Origin: Acidobacteriota bacterium
Lineage (GTDB): Bacteria; Acidobacteriota; Blastocatellia; Pyrinomonadales; Pyrinomonadaceae
Direction: 5' to 3'
NCBI GenBank assembly: GCA_029781855.1
Contig: JAKOVX010000063.1
Span: 1-46,375, forward strand
Length of the DNA: 46,375 nt
The notes below the pieces were generated by a model. That model saw nothing but the letters and a program-made list of their open reading frames with translations, was not told the origin of the DNA and did not search any database. The number at the start of each line of letters is the position of its first letter. The first letter of the stretch is position 1. Made by a program: the position numbers and the translations under genes. Positions 37,369 through 46,375 of this stretch are shown here, piece by piece.

Positions 37369-39051
37369 TCACAAGTAAATCACCCGATGCGACTTGTCAT
37401 CGAGGTCGATCGAATTATGGATCCAATCGACAAAATTAAACCCATACCGGTTCATAAAATAGGCAATGTTGAGTGACCGCTCCTGAAGATGTTTGTGCGG
37501 CAAAAGTGAGGTGAACAGCGACTCTATCTGTTGTCGGATCACGTCATCTTTGCGAACTTGAACGTTGTGAAATTTGTGTCGGAGAGCATCGATGTGATAG
37601 ATGATCTTCCGCCGCCGTTTCGCAAGGTTCTCAGAAAGCGATGCGTCGATCGTCGTCAGTTCCCTATCGAGTTTATCCAACTGGATCTTGATCTGTTCTT
37701 CGACGTCCTCAAATATCTTCGCTGAGTCGGAATTTAAGTGGCCTTCGACGATCTGGGGCAGCAAGGTCTCGAGTCCTTCGAACAAGTCAGTGAGACGAAG
37801 ATCGTACTTTCGGAGTGTCTTTGAGTGCTTCGATTCGACAAAAGTAAAACTCTGACGATGGATGATCGGAGTCACCGGCCTTCCCAGCAACCGGTAGACC
37901 TCGCCGCTTTGGGCAAAGTATGCGATCTCGGCAGCCCCGCCAAAGTAACAGACCGTCGGCAGAATGTAATCCTGTACGACTGACCGGAGAACAACGCTCG
38001 GGCTGAAACGGATCGGGTCGGTCGCCGCGATCTCAGCTAACTCGTCGAGAGTAAACTCTCGTGATCCATCCTTCTTCCGAACAGTTCCCGACGCAGTAGT
38101 TTTCAGTGCATTTCTGGTGTCATCAGATGCCTGCCAAAAAACCGGGAAATAGTCGTCGCTGACTAGAACCTGAGCAACGTATCCATCGTTTACAAGATCG
38201 TCGCTGCGTTGACGAAGTGCCGTCACTATCTCTGCTGACCTCTTTATCGCCTCGACGTATATCGGCGCCGCGAGCTCTTTCAGCTTTTGATTAAGCGGGC
38301 ACAAAATGATAAGTCCGCGATCACCGACAAGCCGAGTTAACATTTTCCCGAACGCATCGCCAAAATACTCCCCGGGCTTCCAGCAATCTTCTAGAAGGTC
38401 TTTGACTTCCGACGTAAACTCGGTAGGCAAAAGAGACTCGGCCAAATCTTCGATATTTGGTCCGATAGTTTCGTCGAGTTTGATATAACCGACCGGAAGG
38501 TTTTCGTGACAATGCTTGGGTTCGGTCATGCTCTCGACCAGATCGCCCCGCCGCCCGATAACATAGGTCCGCGAAACCTCTTCGAAATCGTGGTCTTCCG
38601 TCGCCACCCAAAATACCGGAACAGCATTGATCCCCTGCTGACGAAGACACTCCGCCTGCTTTATCGCAGACAATGCCTTGTACACGGTGTACAACGGACC
38701 GGTGAATAGCCCGGCTTGCTGGCCGGTCACAACGGCAACGCAGTCCGAAGAGCGAAGCAATTCTATATTTTCGAATGTCCTCACTCCCGCGCCGAACTTG
38801 GCGTTTGTTTCAGCCAAGGCGTCACAGAGTATTCCCCGATCTGCTACATGGTTCTCAAGTACGAGCGGAACCCTCGCAGCCAGTTCATTGAGAGAGTTGA
38901 CCGCGTTCGGATAATAACGTTTCAACGAGGCGGGATCTTTTTGATAGTCGAGAAACAGCCTCGACTGGCCGGGCAATTCGGAAAACGGGACACTCTCCGC
39001 ACGAAGGGTGACGGCACCGTGTTGGCTTTGACAGGCGATTGCTTGCTCCAT
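37369..39051 (-). CDS. bshC: Bacillithiol biosynthesis cysteine-adding enzyme BshC
   Basis: The 560-residue protein matches BshC, assigned to adding cysteine to glucosaminyl-malate in the last step of bacillithiol synthesis. Conserved landmarks are VVTGQQAGLFTGPLYTVYKA and VFWVATEDHDFEEV in the nucleotide-binding-like core. A long coiled-coil segment rich in Lys, Glu and Leu follows in the C-terminal third, and the end reads FNFVDWIHNSIDLDDKSHRV. ATG 39051 is chosen because AAGGA sits about 9 nt before it; a longer frame to 39312 would run back through the promoter and terminator upstream. The gene precedes mutL. Genes for BshA and a cytosolic BshB are not in this window. Confidence 0.93.
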   Translation of the reverse strand: MEQAIACQSQHGAVTLRAESVPFSELPGQSRLFLDYQKDPASLKRYYPNAVNSLNELAARVPLVLENHVADRGILCDALAETNAKFGAGVRTFENIELLRSSDCVAVVTGQQAGLFTGPLYTVYKALSAIKQAECLRQQGINAVPVFWVATEDHDFEEVSRTYVIGRRGDLVESMTEPKHCHENLPVGYIKLDETIGPNIEDLAESLLPTEFTSEVKDLLEDCWKPGEYFGDAFGKMLTRLVGDRGLIILCPLNQKLKELAAPIYVEAIKRSAEIVTALRQRSDDLVNDGYVAQVLVSDDYFPVFWQASDDTRNALKTTASGTVRKKDGSREFTLDELAEIAATDPIRFSPSVVLRSVVQDYILPTVCYFGGAAEIAYFAQSGEVYRLLGRPVTPIIHRQSFTFVESKHSKTLRKYDLRLTDLFEGLETLLPQIVEGHLNSDSAKIFEDVEEQIKIQLDKLDRELTTIDASLSENLAKRRRKIIYHIDALRHKFHNVQVRKDDVIRQQIESLFTSLLPHKHLQERSLNIAYFMNRYGFNFVDWIHNSIDLDDKSHRVIYL

Positions 39052-39067
39052 GTTAATTATCCTTTTG

Positions 39068-39096
39068 ATTATAGGATTCGGAACGCAATCTTCCAA
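39068..39096 (-). promoter_or_regulatory. bshC-mutL promoter
   Basis: On the minus strand TTGGAA (39096-39091), a 17-nt spacer and a perfect TATAAT (39073-39068) point to a start near 39061. The leader would then be only about 10 nt, beginning at or inside the AAGGA ribosome site. Confidence 0.6.
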
Positions 39097-39104
39097 GTTT
39101 CGAA

Positions 39105-39131
39105 ACAAAAAGAGCGGCCAAATTGGCCGCC
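39105..39131 (-). terminator. Terminator after the BNR-repeat gene
   Basis: GCGGCCAA and TTGGCCGC pair with almost no loop, and TCTTTTTGTTT follows on the minus strand. It lies about 25 nt after the stop at 39155. Confidence 0.75.
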
Positions 39132-39154
39132 CCAAAATGCACTGCCAGATCGAT

Positions 39155-41335
39155 CTAGTTACCGATCTCGGCAACACGCGGGCGTGCCGCATCTGTGGCT
39201 GCGGCAGCCTCGCCCCGCTCGATCCTAAGAACACCTGACGAATGGGTACCGGCAAAGATACGGTTAGGATCATTTGGATCCATCGCCATCGCCCAGACCC
39301 TACGACTAGCAAGTTTCATCTCTTTTGAATCGAGTCGCTTCCATTTATTTCCAGCGTCTGTCGACTGGAATATACCGCCGTCTGATTCAAGCGCACTTGA
39401 AACAATGATCTCGTCAGTATTATCCGGATTGATCAGAATGCTAGTGAAATTACCCAACGGGAGGTTACCGCCTTTGCGTGTCCACGTAGCACCGTCGTCC
39501 CGGCTAAGGTAAAAAGTCTGCGAAGTACCGACGTACACATAATCCGGGCGCTTAGGATCGGTTGTGATCGAACTGATCGGAACATTGTCCGCAGCTCCGC
39601 CGGCCTTTTGCCATGTTTTTCCATCATCCCGTGATACAAGTACGCCGGAAGTCGCCGTACCGACCCATATCGTTCCCGGCCGTTGTGCGACCGTATGAAC
39701 AGCAAAAATGTTATCGTTGACCCCAACCCCGAGGTTTAGCTTTTCCCAACCCTTGGTTAGGTCATAACTCCGATAAAGTCCCTTGTCGGTGCCTGCGAAA
39801 ATACCGTTCTTACCGTCGTCAGTGAACTCAAGCACCTTTACCTTGGCCGAGATAACCGGAAGGAGTTTGCCGGGAGAGACGACATCGAGATCAGCAGGAG
39901 CGGGTTTCCTGGCGGTCACGGCGGCCGTCCGTTTGACCTTACCTTTCGACGTTCTTCGCTTGACCGGTGTTTTCCTGCGCACGGTCGTCTTGGGAGCGGT
40001 CAACTGGCTCCAATTATTGCCTCGGTCGGTCGACTTAAAGATGCCAACATTCGTCCCGAGATACATCAAATTTGGATCGCTTCGGTCCTGCAGTGTCGCA
40101 AATGGAACGATACGGGTCGCGTCCAGATTCTTGGCCGGCTGCCACGTACGTCCGCGATCGCTGCTGATGAAGAAGAATCCACCGCCTGTCGCCGTATTTT
40201 GGGTAGTCGCATACAATCGGCCCGCCATCTTGTTATCTGCCACTAAAGAGTAGGCGAACCTGCTTGAGAAACTACCGTTGGTCGGAACGAAATTACGCCC
40301 ACCGTCATTCGAGACCATTACGCCGTAATTGTTGGTGCCGATAAATACGCGATTCGGCTCTTGCGGGTGAACGGCTATGGAATTGATCTCAAGATCGCGA
40401 CTCGTCGTCAGGGACCAGGATTTTCCACCGTTGACGCTCATCCAGAACCCCTCAGTCGTTGCGGCGTAGATCGTGCCCGCGATCGTCGGATGCTGCATAA
40501 TATCGCGCGTCCGACGGGATTGAGAAGGAATACCCTGGATCTTTGCCCATTTCTCGCCGGCATTGAACGATTCATAAATGCCGCTGCATGCCGACGCAAC
40601 GATATGATCGGCGTTTCGCGGGTCGATGGTCACGGCAAAGACGTCAGAATCATCGATCATGCCGTCCTTGATCAAACGCCAATTCTTGCCGCTGTCAGTC
40701 GTTTTGTACGCCCGCCACCAGGTACCGGCATACATTGTATCGGTATTTCGTGGATCGATCGCCAGCGAATCCACATTCACCGGCATCGTCTTGGATTCTA
40801 CTCTTGTCCAATTTACGCCCGAATCCTTGGAGATCCACACGCCTTTGGTCGTGCCGACGGTGATCAGGTTTGGATCGAGTGTCGACTGGGTCATCGAATG
40901 AATCGACTCGTTCGAAAGTTCTTTAGACTCTTTCCAGGTAGCACCGCCGTCGGTCGAACGGAAGAAGCCGCCGGGAGCCGTATGGCGGTGACCGGATGCA
41001 TATATTATCTTTGAATCCCGGGAATCAACGAAAAGCTGGTCGAGGATCAGTTGGGGTTTGTTTAAGTTCACCAGGAGTGACCAACTCTTGCCGGCATCGG
41101 GTGAGGTATATATCTGTCCGTCCAGCGTACTTATATAAAGACGATTGACATCTTTCGGATCGATCGCGATCACGCGAACGTCTCCGCCTGATGGCCCGAC
41201 AACTTCCCAATCGCTGAACTTATCCGGATCGGGGTTGGTACCATCGACCCTAGAATTTGCTTGGGCAATACCGTTGAAGAGCATTGCCGATAGCAGAAGG
41301 ACCGCAATTCGGGATGATCTCTTTAAGTGGAACAT
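39155..41335 (-). CDS. Secreted BNR/Asp-box beta-propeller protein (sortilin/VPS10-like)
   Basis: A 726-residue exported protein with signal peptide (about 1-26, AVLLLSAMLFNGIAQA). About a dozen Asp-box units follow, of the S-x-D-x-G-x-x-W type (SPDAGKSW, STDGGATW, SKDSGVNW, STDRGNNW, SRDDGKTW). Each is followed by TMYAGT- or RVFIGT-like strands. This pattern fits two 7-10 bladed propellers, as in sortilin-type and photosystem-assembly-factor-like proteins. A very basic linker (RRKTPVKRRTSKGKVKR, near residue 460) separates the two halves. Substrate binding rather than glycosidase activity is likely, since no catalytic residues are evident. ATG 41335 is preferred over 41353 because GAGGAAG lies about 9 nt before it. 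Confidence 0.88.
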   Translation of the reverse strand: MFHLKRSSRIAVLLLSAMLFNGIAQANSRVDGTNPDPDKFSDWEVVGPSGGDVRVIAIDPKDVNRLYISTLDGQIYTSPDAGKSWSLLVNLNKPQLILDQLFVDSRDSKIIYASGHRHTAPGGFFRSTDGGATWKESKELSNESIHSMTQSTLDPNLITVGTTKGVWISKDSGVNWTRVESKTMPVNVDSLAIDPRNTDTMYAGTWWRAYKTTDSGKNWRLIKDGMIDDSDVFAVTIDPRNADHIVASACSGIYESFNAGEKWAKIQGIPSQSRRTRDIMQHPTIAGTIYAATTEGFWMSVNGGKSWSLTTSRDLEINSIAVHPQEPNRVFIGTNNYGVMVSNDGGRNFVPTNGSFSSRFAYSLVADNKMAGRLYATTQNTATGGGFFFISSDRGRTWQPAKNLDATRIVPFATLQDRSDPNLMYLGTNVGIFKSTDRGNNWSQLTAPKTTVRRKTPVKRRTSKGKVKRTAAVTARKPAPADLDVVSPGKLLPVISAKVKVLEFTDDGKNGIFAGTDKGLYRSYDLTKGWEKLNLGVGVNDNIFAVHTVAQRPGTIWVGTATSGVLVSRDDGKTWQKAGGAADNVPISSITTDPKRPDYVYVGTSQTFYLSRDDGATWTRKGGNLPLGNFTSILINPDNTDEIIVSSALESDGGIFQSTDAGNKWKRLDSKEMKLASRRVWAMAMDPNDPNRIFAGTHSSGVLRIERGEAAAATDAARPRVAEIGN

Positions 41336-41483
41336 AATTTCTAACTTCCTCATTCGCGAGCCAGCCCGCTGAAACGGGTGACTGCCATATCGGGATTTGA
41401 TGTCTTATTGTGAATAAGCGTTGACTCGCCTCTTTTTTTGAAAAATGCTGCTGAGACGTGGGGCCTTTAACAAAACAAAGCTA

Positions 41484-41512
41484 ATTCTACACCTAAATCA
41501 ACAGAATTCCAA
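41484..41512 (-). promoter_or_regulatory. Promoter of the BNR-repeat gene
   Basis: On the minus strand TTGGAA (41512-41507), a 17-nt spacer and TAGAAT (41489-41484) give a start near 41477 and a leader of about 140 nt. Confidence 0.5.
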
Positions 41513-41515
41513 GAA

Positions 41516-41560
41516 AACGAAAAAAACGGCTGAGGTCTGTGATGGAAACCTCAGCCGTTT
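41516..41560 (-). terminator. Terminator of the porin gene
   Basis: AACGGCTGAGGT and ACCTCAGCCGTT form a perfect 12-bp stem. On the minus strand it is followed by TTTTTTTCG. It lies 40 nt after the stop at 41600. Confidence 0.88.
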
Positions 41561-41599
41561 GAGATGTTCTCATCCCGTTAAGGGATGCGAAGGGTTGAT

Positions 41600-44038
41600 T
41601 TAGTTGGTCGGAGGCTCGGCACCAGCCGGGACGAACCACAGCTTGGTATCGACTCCTGCGCCGGTATCTCCACCGTCGACAAACACCACGCGGGATGAAT
41701 CGTACTTACGGAACTTGATCGCCTTGTTGATCTGAGCCTTGCGGGCCGCGATCTGCTTGGCAGTACCGTAGTTAACGATGTAACCCTTAGCGTTCGGGTC
41801 GTTGTTGAGTTCAATGTAGAAGTTGTCGATGATCGCCTTGACCTCGTCGTCCTTCTTACCGCCGAATTCGTCAACCAACCTCGGTGTCGGACGCGGTGCA
41901 ACACCTGCAGTCTCAGACGCTGTATTCGGGCAATTACATGCCGAATCAAGGCCGCCAAGCTCAGCGGTTGCTGTCACATTGCCCCCTGCCATTTCCGGAG
42001 TCGTTCGAACAGTGATGGTCGAAGTGCCCTGACCAGCCTCGATCGTACCGGCCGAAACGGTCCAGTTGACCGGGTTCGAACCGCCGCCGTTCAAGGTGAA
42101 GGTCATCGTGTCGCCAGGATTAGTAACACCGGCCGGGCCGCTAACTGAAAGCGTCGGGCAAGAGCATTTAACCTTGCAGTCATCGCATTCCTTAACAGTA
42201 ACGGTCTGAGTGTTGGTCTTACCACAAACACCGCAGCCGTCGTCAACGCCAGTTGTGATCGTGTATGTACCAGGGGTCGCATTCGAGAGATCCCACTGGA
42301 CATTGGCACCGCTTCCGACAACGCGTCCACCTGAAACCGTGTAGTTATAGGTAAGAACGTCATTTTCGGGATCAGATGCACTGGTCGAGACGTTAATGGT
42401 CTTGTTATCAGTGCAACCCGACTCCGACACCTGTCCCGGAGGACATCCGATCGTTAGAGTCGTCTGACTCAACGTGACCGAGTTGATATTCGGTGCCTGA
42501 TTCACAATGTCGGTAGCACGCTTGTTGCGGCGGCCGATGAATGCCTGGAAGATGTAACCGTTAGGATCGGTCGAAGTCAGGAACCCCGGCGGAACGCCGC
42601 GGAACGAATTTGTAATCCTAACCGGCGTACAAATATTTCCTAAGCCCTGAGTAGTAACCGTCGTGCAGGGAACAGTCACGGACCCGGAGAAAGCCTGGTT
42701 CTGGTCAAAACTGCCGACGTCCTGCTGATTGAAGTTATAACGCCACGCAAAACCAAAACCTGCCCAGCGAGTCGGGAAAACCCTTGCTCCGACAATACCG
42801 TCAAGCGGATTGTTCTTGAACGCGTTCGGAGTGCCGCCGATGTAATAAAGCGAACGGAATTCAGCGATCGGCTGGAAAAACTTGTTAACCGGGAAATCGA
42901 CGCCAAATGACGAAGCGAGTTCATCCGGCCGGTCAAGCAGGGTGTACGAGGTGCCGCCGAAATCAGCTTTTGCTGAACTCGTATACTTGTAGCCGACGTT
43001 TGCCGAGATATTCGCCCACTTAGCCAGCCGAGCATCCGCAAAACCAGTCACAGTGATATCACCTCGGTTGCCACCTCCGCCTGCTCCACGATTAAGCTGA
43101 AGGAATCCAGCAGAATCGTTGGCGTTATTCAACGGGAACGAGTAGCTGACAACGATTCCAGCTCCGATCGGGTTGTTCAAGCTTGTAAATCGCCATTTGA
43201 TGCCGACATTTGCGTCGTTAAATGAAGACTCACCGTAAACATGATTGATAAACGGTGCGTCCGGCAAGTAGGAAGGAGCCAGTGTGAACACGGCCGGGCC
43301 TTCGCCAACCGGTGCTCCGGTTGGCCCGATCAGGGAAACGCTCTGAAGCACGATACCAGGAAGGATGCTGCCGTAAACCGAACCAACGCCCGGAAAGAGG
43401 TCAGCTCCATTGCCGCCGAGACGCGGTGGTCCAAGCTGTGCATTCGTTCCTGCAGCGAAACCAAAGATCGGTCCCGAATAGAACGGCGGCGTCAATCCGA
43501 ACGTACCCGCATTTCCCGCGGTGTACGGGAAAGGAACGTACGGTGCACCCGTCGGGCGATATATCGCCTGATTAGGGAACGAGCTGGTGCCCGGCCCCTG
43601 AGGCGACAAAACAATCGCGGGCGCCCGGGTCAACCCGAAGCCAGCGATGGTAAATTGTGAGTTCGGAAGATAGAAGGCGGACAGATTCCGCGGCGAGTTA
43701 ACCTTGATCGCCCTATAAGCTTCTGTAGTAAAGAAGAACTCTAAGTGGTTAGTCAACCCAACCTGGAAGCTAGCCGGCACGCTCGTAATATCAGCGTTGC
43801 CCGGATCCCGGTCGTAGTTGCTGAGGGCGGCGCTAAAGGTGTACTCACCTTTCCTGAGCACCTGGCCATCATAAACCGTAAAAAGCCCTGTCGGACCACC
43901 GATCGAACCACCAGTACCCACGGTGGGTGCCGTGTTTCTCGGATCTTTGTCCGACCGTGCGTCACTTTGGGCAAAAGCCGAAAAAGCGAGCGTTAACAAG
44001 ATAAGTGCACTAAGGTACACCTTAATAGCGAGTTTCAT
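41600..44038 (-). CDS. Outer-membrane beta-barrel protein with Ig-like region and OmpA-like C-terminus
   Basis: An 812-residue protein with signal peptide (cleavage likely after Ala23, FAQSD). Residues about 30-500 look like a porin-type barrel with alternating Gly/aromatic strands (EYTFSAALSNYDRDP, GLTNHLEFFFTTEAYR, WAGFGFAWRYNFNQQDVG). Two Ig/PKD-like domains follow (about 530-720), with an unusual cysteine group near 597-630 (GCGVCG, ECDDCKVKCSCP). The C-terminal part (about 722-809) resembles a degenerate OmpA-like domain (ARKAQINKAIKF, SSRVVFVDGG), probably periplasmic. ATG 44038 has GGAGG 6-7 nt upstream. It is monocistronic, with its own promoter and terminator. Specific function is unknown. 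Confidence 0.85.
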   Translation of the reverse strand: MKLAIKVYLSALILLTLAFSAFAQSDARSDKDPRNTAPTVGTGGSIGGPTGLFTVYDGQVLRKGEYTFSAALSNYDRDPGNADITSVPASFQVGLTNHLEFFFTTEAYRAIKVNSPRNLSAFYLPNSQFTIAGFGLTRAPAIVLSPQGPGTSSFPNQAIYRPTGAPYVPFPYTAGNAGTFGLTPPFYSGPIFGFAAGTNAQLGPPRLGGNGADLFPGVGSVYGSILPGIVLQSVSLIGPTGAPVGEGPAVFTLAPSYLPDAPFINHVYGESSFNDANVGIKWRFTSLNNPIGAGIVVSYSFPLNNANDSAGFLQLNRGAGGGGNRGDITVTGFADARLAKWANISANVGYKYTSSAKADFGGTSYTLLDRPDELASSFGVDFPVNKFFQPIAEFRSLYYIGGTPNAFKNNPLDGIVGARVFPTRWAGFGFAWRYNFNQQDVGSFDQNQAFSGSVTVPCTTVTTQGLGNICTPVRITNSFRGVPPGFLTSTDPNGYIFQAFIGRRNKRATDIVNQAPNINSVTLSQTTLTIGCPPGQVSESGCTDNKTINVSTSASDPENDVLTYNYTVSGGRVVGSGANVQWDLSNATPGTYTITTGVDDGCGVCGKTNTQTVTVKECDDCKVKCSCPTLSVSGPAGVTNPGDTMTFTLNGGGSNPVNWTVSAGTIEAGQGTSTITVRTTPEMAGGNVTATAELGGLDSACNCPNTASETAGVAPRPTPRLVDEFGGKKDDEVKAIIDNFYIELNNDPNAKGYIVNYGTAKQIAARKAQINKAIKFRKYDSSRVVFVDGGDTGAGVDTKLWFVPAGAEPPTN

Positions 44039-44129
44039 CACAGTCCTCCGCGGAAAATACGAAATTAAAATTCAATTTGAAGTAACGCCAAAAACACAAG
44101 CCTTCAGCCTTCAAAACAAGACTCTTGAA

Positions 44130-44158
44130 TTATTACACACACCTAGCGATGTTGCCAA
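44130..44158 (-). promoter_or_regulatory. Promoter of the porin gene
   Basis: On the minus strand TTGGCA (44158-44153), a 17-nt spacer and TAATAA (44135-44130) give a start near 44123 and a leader of about 85 nt. Confidence 0.55.
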
Positions 44159-44293
44159 CTGCACAGCACCGTCAGAAGTGTAGTCACAAGACTTCAGTCA
44201 ATTACACGTAAAGTTATATGGACACAAATCGTTAACATCAACGAACACTTTTCGATCTCGAATAGCTTGCCCGCGTAAAACGATAAACTACAT

Positions 44294-44324
44294 CCTAAAA
44301 AAAATCAACTGTTTTTAACAGTTT
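44294..44324 (-). terminator. Terminator after glutamate dehydrogenase
   Basis: AACTGTT and AACAGTT form a short stem with a 3-nt loop, followed on the minus strand by GATTTTTTTT. It lies 11 nt after the stop at 44335. Confidence 0.8.
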
Positions 44325-44334
44325 AAGCCAATAT

Positions 44335-45624
44335 TTAAGCGTAGATTCCTCGCATTCGGGTGTCGTAAGCGACACGATCGATCGCCATCATATAGGCTGC
44401 AGTACGAGTATCGACATCGTGCTTCTCTGCCGCAAAGCACAATTCGTCGAAACTCGCTACCATTTTCGCCTCGAGGCGGGCGTTCACTTCGTCCTCGGAC
44501 CAGAAGTAGCCCATGCGATCCTGTACCCATTCGAAATAAGATACCGTTACGCCGCCGGCATTGGCCAAAATATCCGGAATTACGAATATACCTTTTTCGT
44601 GCAGTATCTTATCGGCCTTCGGCGTTGTCGGGCCGTTCGCACCCTCGGCCAGGATCTTGCATCGGATTCGATCCGCATTTTCGGAAGTGATCTGGTTCTC
44701 AGTAGCGCACGGCGCTAGCACATCACATTCCAATTCGAGCAGTGCCTTATTGTCAACAAAATCGACATTCGGATATCCATCGAGCGACTTGTTCACTTTC
44801 AAGTAATTCAGGACATCTGGGACATCGAGGCCCTTCGGGTTGTATACCCCTCCGCCAACATCTGAGACAGCGATAACCTTGTATCCTTGTTCATGCATCA
44901 ACAAGGCCCCGATGCCGCCGACATTACCGGAACCCTGTACGACCACGGTTGTCTCTTCCGGTTTAAGGTTAAATCGCTTGATCGCCTCATTTACGCAAAA
45001 AAGAACTCCGCGACCTGTGGCCTCACGACGACCTAACGATCCTCCTAATGCCACGGGCTTTCCCGTAACAACGGCGTTAACTGTATGACGGGCGTGCATG
45101 GAATAGGTGTCCATGATCCACGCCATCGTCTGTTCGTTGGTGTTCATGTCCGGTGCAGGCACATCCTTGTCCGGCCCGATAAAATCGATCAATTCTGATG
45201 TGTATCGACGGGTCAGGCGTTCGAGCTCACCTAGTGACATTTGAGCCGGATCGCAGATAATACCGCCTTTCGCACCACCGAACGGAACATTGACGACAGC
45301 ACATTTCCATGTCATCCATGCGGAGAGCGCTTTGACTTCGTCAAGTGTGACGTCCGGGGCGTAGCGGATCCCGCCCTTTGCCGGGCCGCGGGCGAAATTG
45401 TGCTGGACACGGAACCCTTCAAACACTTGGATGTGGCCAGTGTCTAAGGTAACCGGAATATAGACCTTGATCTCGCGGCTAGGCACGCGCATAACCGCAT
45501 ACAGGTCCTCATCGAGCCCGAGCAGCAATGCTGCTCGGTCAAATCGTTCACTCATCGCCTCAAAAGGGTTCTTCTCATCGCTCCCTTTGAATCGACGCAT
45601 TTCATCAGCCATTGGATTAGCCAT
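44335..45624 (-). CDS. gdhA: Glutamate dehydrogenase (Glu/Leu/Phe/Val family)
   Basis: The 429-residue enzyme catalyses reversible oxidative deamination of glutamate to 2-oxoglutarate and ammonium, linking carbon and nitrogen metabolism. The N-terminal domain contains PAKGGIRY and the catalytic-lysine loop PFGGAKGG (Lys119). The Rossmann domain has [11 protein letters not shown], the dinucleotide signature. The ending (DNRM-like RMGYFWSE, then [18 protein letters not shown]) is typical of hexameric small GDHs. GGAGA lies about 10 nt before ATG 45624. It follows larE by 28 nt and is probably in one transcript with it; a terminator follows. Nucleotide preference cannot be decided by eye. Confidence 0.95.
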   Translation of the reverse strand: MANPMADEMRRFKGSDEKNPFEAMSERFDRAALLLGLDEDLYAVMRVPSREIKVYIPVTLDTGHIQVFEGFRVQHNFARGPAKGGIRYAPDVTLDEVKALSAWMTWKCAVVNVPFGGAKGGIICDPAQMSLGELERLTRRYTSELIDFIGPDKDVPAPDMNTNEQTMAWIMDTYSMHARHTVNAVVTGKPVALGGSLGRREATGRGVLFCVNEAIKRFNLKPEETTVVVQGSGNVGGIGALLMHEQGYKVIAVSDVGGGVYNPKGLDVPDVLNYLKVNKSLDGYPNVDFVDNKALLELECDVLAPCATENQITSENADRIRCKILAEGANGPTTPKADKILHEKGIFVIPDILANAGGVTVSYFEWVQDRMGYFWSEDEVNARLEAKMVASFDELCFAAEKHDVDTRTAAYMMAIDRVAYDTRMRGIYA

Positions 45625-45652
45625 TGTTAGTAATTCTCCAAAATAACAGCGT

Positions 45653-46375
45653 TTATACTGCGGCTTCGTTCATCGCACCGGACCGAAATCCTTCGAGGTC
45701 CAGCGTGACATATTTGAAGCCTTCTTTCTTAAAACCAGATGCCATCTCGGCAGCCACGCGGGCCTCGAGGGCCATTTCTAACTCATCGGGCGAGATCTCG
45801 ATACGCGCCAGATCTCCATGTACCCGTACCCGGAATTCAACGAATCCTAATCGGCGCAGAAGTTCCTCGCCGCGTTCGACTTTTGTCAGCCTTTCGATCG
45901 TAACTGGCACGCCGTAGGCAATACGCGACGCAAGACATGGACTCGCCGGCTTGTCCCATCCCTCGATTCCGTGCTTTTTGCTCAAATACCTGATCTCGGA
46001 TTTTGAAAGACCGACTTCTGCCAGCAGGCTCCGAACGCCGTTTTCGGAAGCTGCGAGTTTCCCGGGCCGGTGGTCACCGAGATCATCGGCATTCGTGCCG
46101 TCAAGAACGTATCCGATCTCTAAGTCGCGAGCCATTCCGCTTAATTTTGTATAAAGTTCGGACTTGCAGAAGTAACACCGGTTCGTCGGATTAGCCGCGT
46201 AACGCGGGTCGGCGACCTCATCGGTCTCGATCTCCAGGTAATCTAACTCGTGGTTTGCTGCAAAACCGCGAGCGGCTTCTCGCTGGAACGCCGAAACGCT
46301 CGGTGACAACCCGATGACGCACTTTGCGAATTCTCCAAGTTCCTGGCGAGCAACGTAGGCGAGATACGAACTATC
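45653..46375 (-). CDS. larE: LarE-type ATP-dependent sulfur transferase (5' end cut by window)
   Basis: The 241 visible codons lack the true start, which lies beyond the right edge. The first residues, DSSYLAYVA, are the end of a PP-loop (SGGxDSS). [14 protein letters not shown] carries the CxxC-like cysteines, and [13 protein letters not shown] and [11 protein letters not shown] follow, matching LarE proteins. LarE family members activate a pyridine-carboxylate with ATP and donate sulfur to make the nickel-pincer cofactor of lactate racemase. The cysteine pattern (RCYFC and SPCLAS) suggests a possible cluster-binding three-Cys variant. Larger context (larB, larC) is not visible. The stop lies 28 nt upstream of gdhA. 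Confidence 0.9.
   Translation of the reverse strand, partial: DSSYLAYVARQELGEFAKCVIGLSPSVSAFQREAARGFAANHELDYLEIETDEVADPRYAANPTNRCYFCKSELYTKLSGMARDLEIGYVLDGTNADDLGDHRPGKLAASENGVRSLLAEVGLSKSEIRYLSKKHGIEGWDKPASPCLASRIAYGVPVTIERLTKVERGEELLRRLGFVEFRVRVHGDLARIEISPDELEMALEARVAAEMASGFKKEGFKYVTLDLEGFRSGAMNEAAV

Noticed and set aside
39052..39312. N-terminal extension of BshC to 39312
   Set aside because: It would run through the bshC promoter and the terminator of the upstream gene and overlap that gene's end; the family start and AAGGA ribosome site support 39051.

Overview
The window looks like a chromosomal segment of an environmental Gram-negative bacterium, most plausibly an Acidobacteriota member of the Blastocatellia type. 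This is inferred from the gene set: an Oar-type TonB-dependent receptor with an N-terminal carboxypeptidase-regulatory domain, a porin with a degenerate OmpA-like tail, very large secreted beta-helix and LamG proteins, a BshC homologue and a deoxyhypusine-synthase-like enzyme. Composition is moderately G+C-rich by eye. No rRNA, tRNA, CRISPR array, insertion sequence or phage gene was seen.

Region 1 (1-13.3 kb, minus strand) encodes two giant exported proteins. One is a LamG/Fn3/metallophosphoesterase protein that runs off the left edge. The other is a ~3030-residue protein of four parallel beta-helix modules. Their upstream regions hold a perfect TGTGA-N6-TCACA palindrome and a consensus TTGACA-N16-TATAAT promoter. 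Region 2 (13.7-16.4 kb) has an orphan gene with a permuted papain-like motif order, then the ATP synthase epsilon and beta genes as an isolated atpD-atpC pair.

Region 3 (16.6-24.7 kb, plus strand) is housekeeping: phoH (probable CTG start), an AT-rich membrane gene, ybeY, zwf, a CNNM/CorC-type protein, a 1-Cys peroxiredoxin, a lipoprotein, and a deoxyhypusine-synthase-like gene translationally coupled to a stand-alone biotinyl carrier gene.

Region 4 (24.8-35.2 kb, minus strand) reads like one regulated uptake and processing locus. A ROK-family regulator lies upstream of a TonB-dependent receptor, a 47-residue single-pass membrane protein, a sodium:solute symporter, an exported PIG-L deacetylase and an ArgH-like lyase. 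The last four genes are packed with 1-6 nt gaps or overlaps. Palindromes sit on the promoters of both the receptor and the regulator, suggesting control by an aminosugar-type ligand.

Region 5 (35.4-46.4 kb, minus strand) has bshC-mutL, a secreted BNR/Asp-box beta-propeller protein, a cysteine-bearing outer-membrane porin, and larE (cut by the right edge) followed by glutamate dehydrogenase. Several of these units carry recognisable sigma-70-type promoters and hairpin-plus-T-tract terminators.
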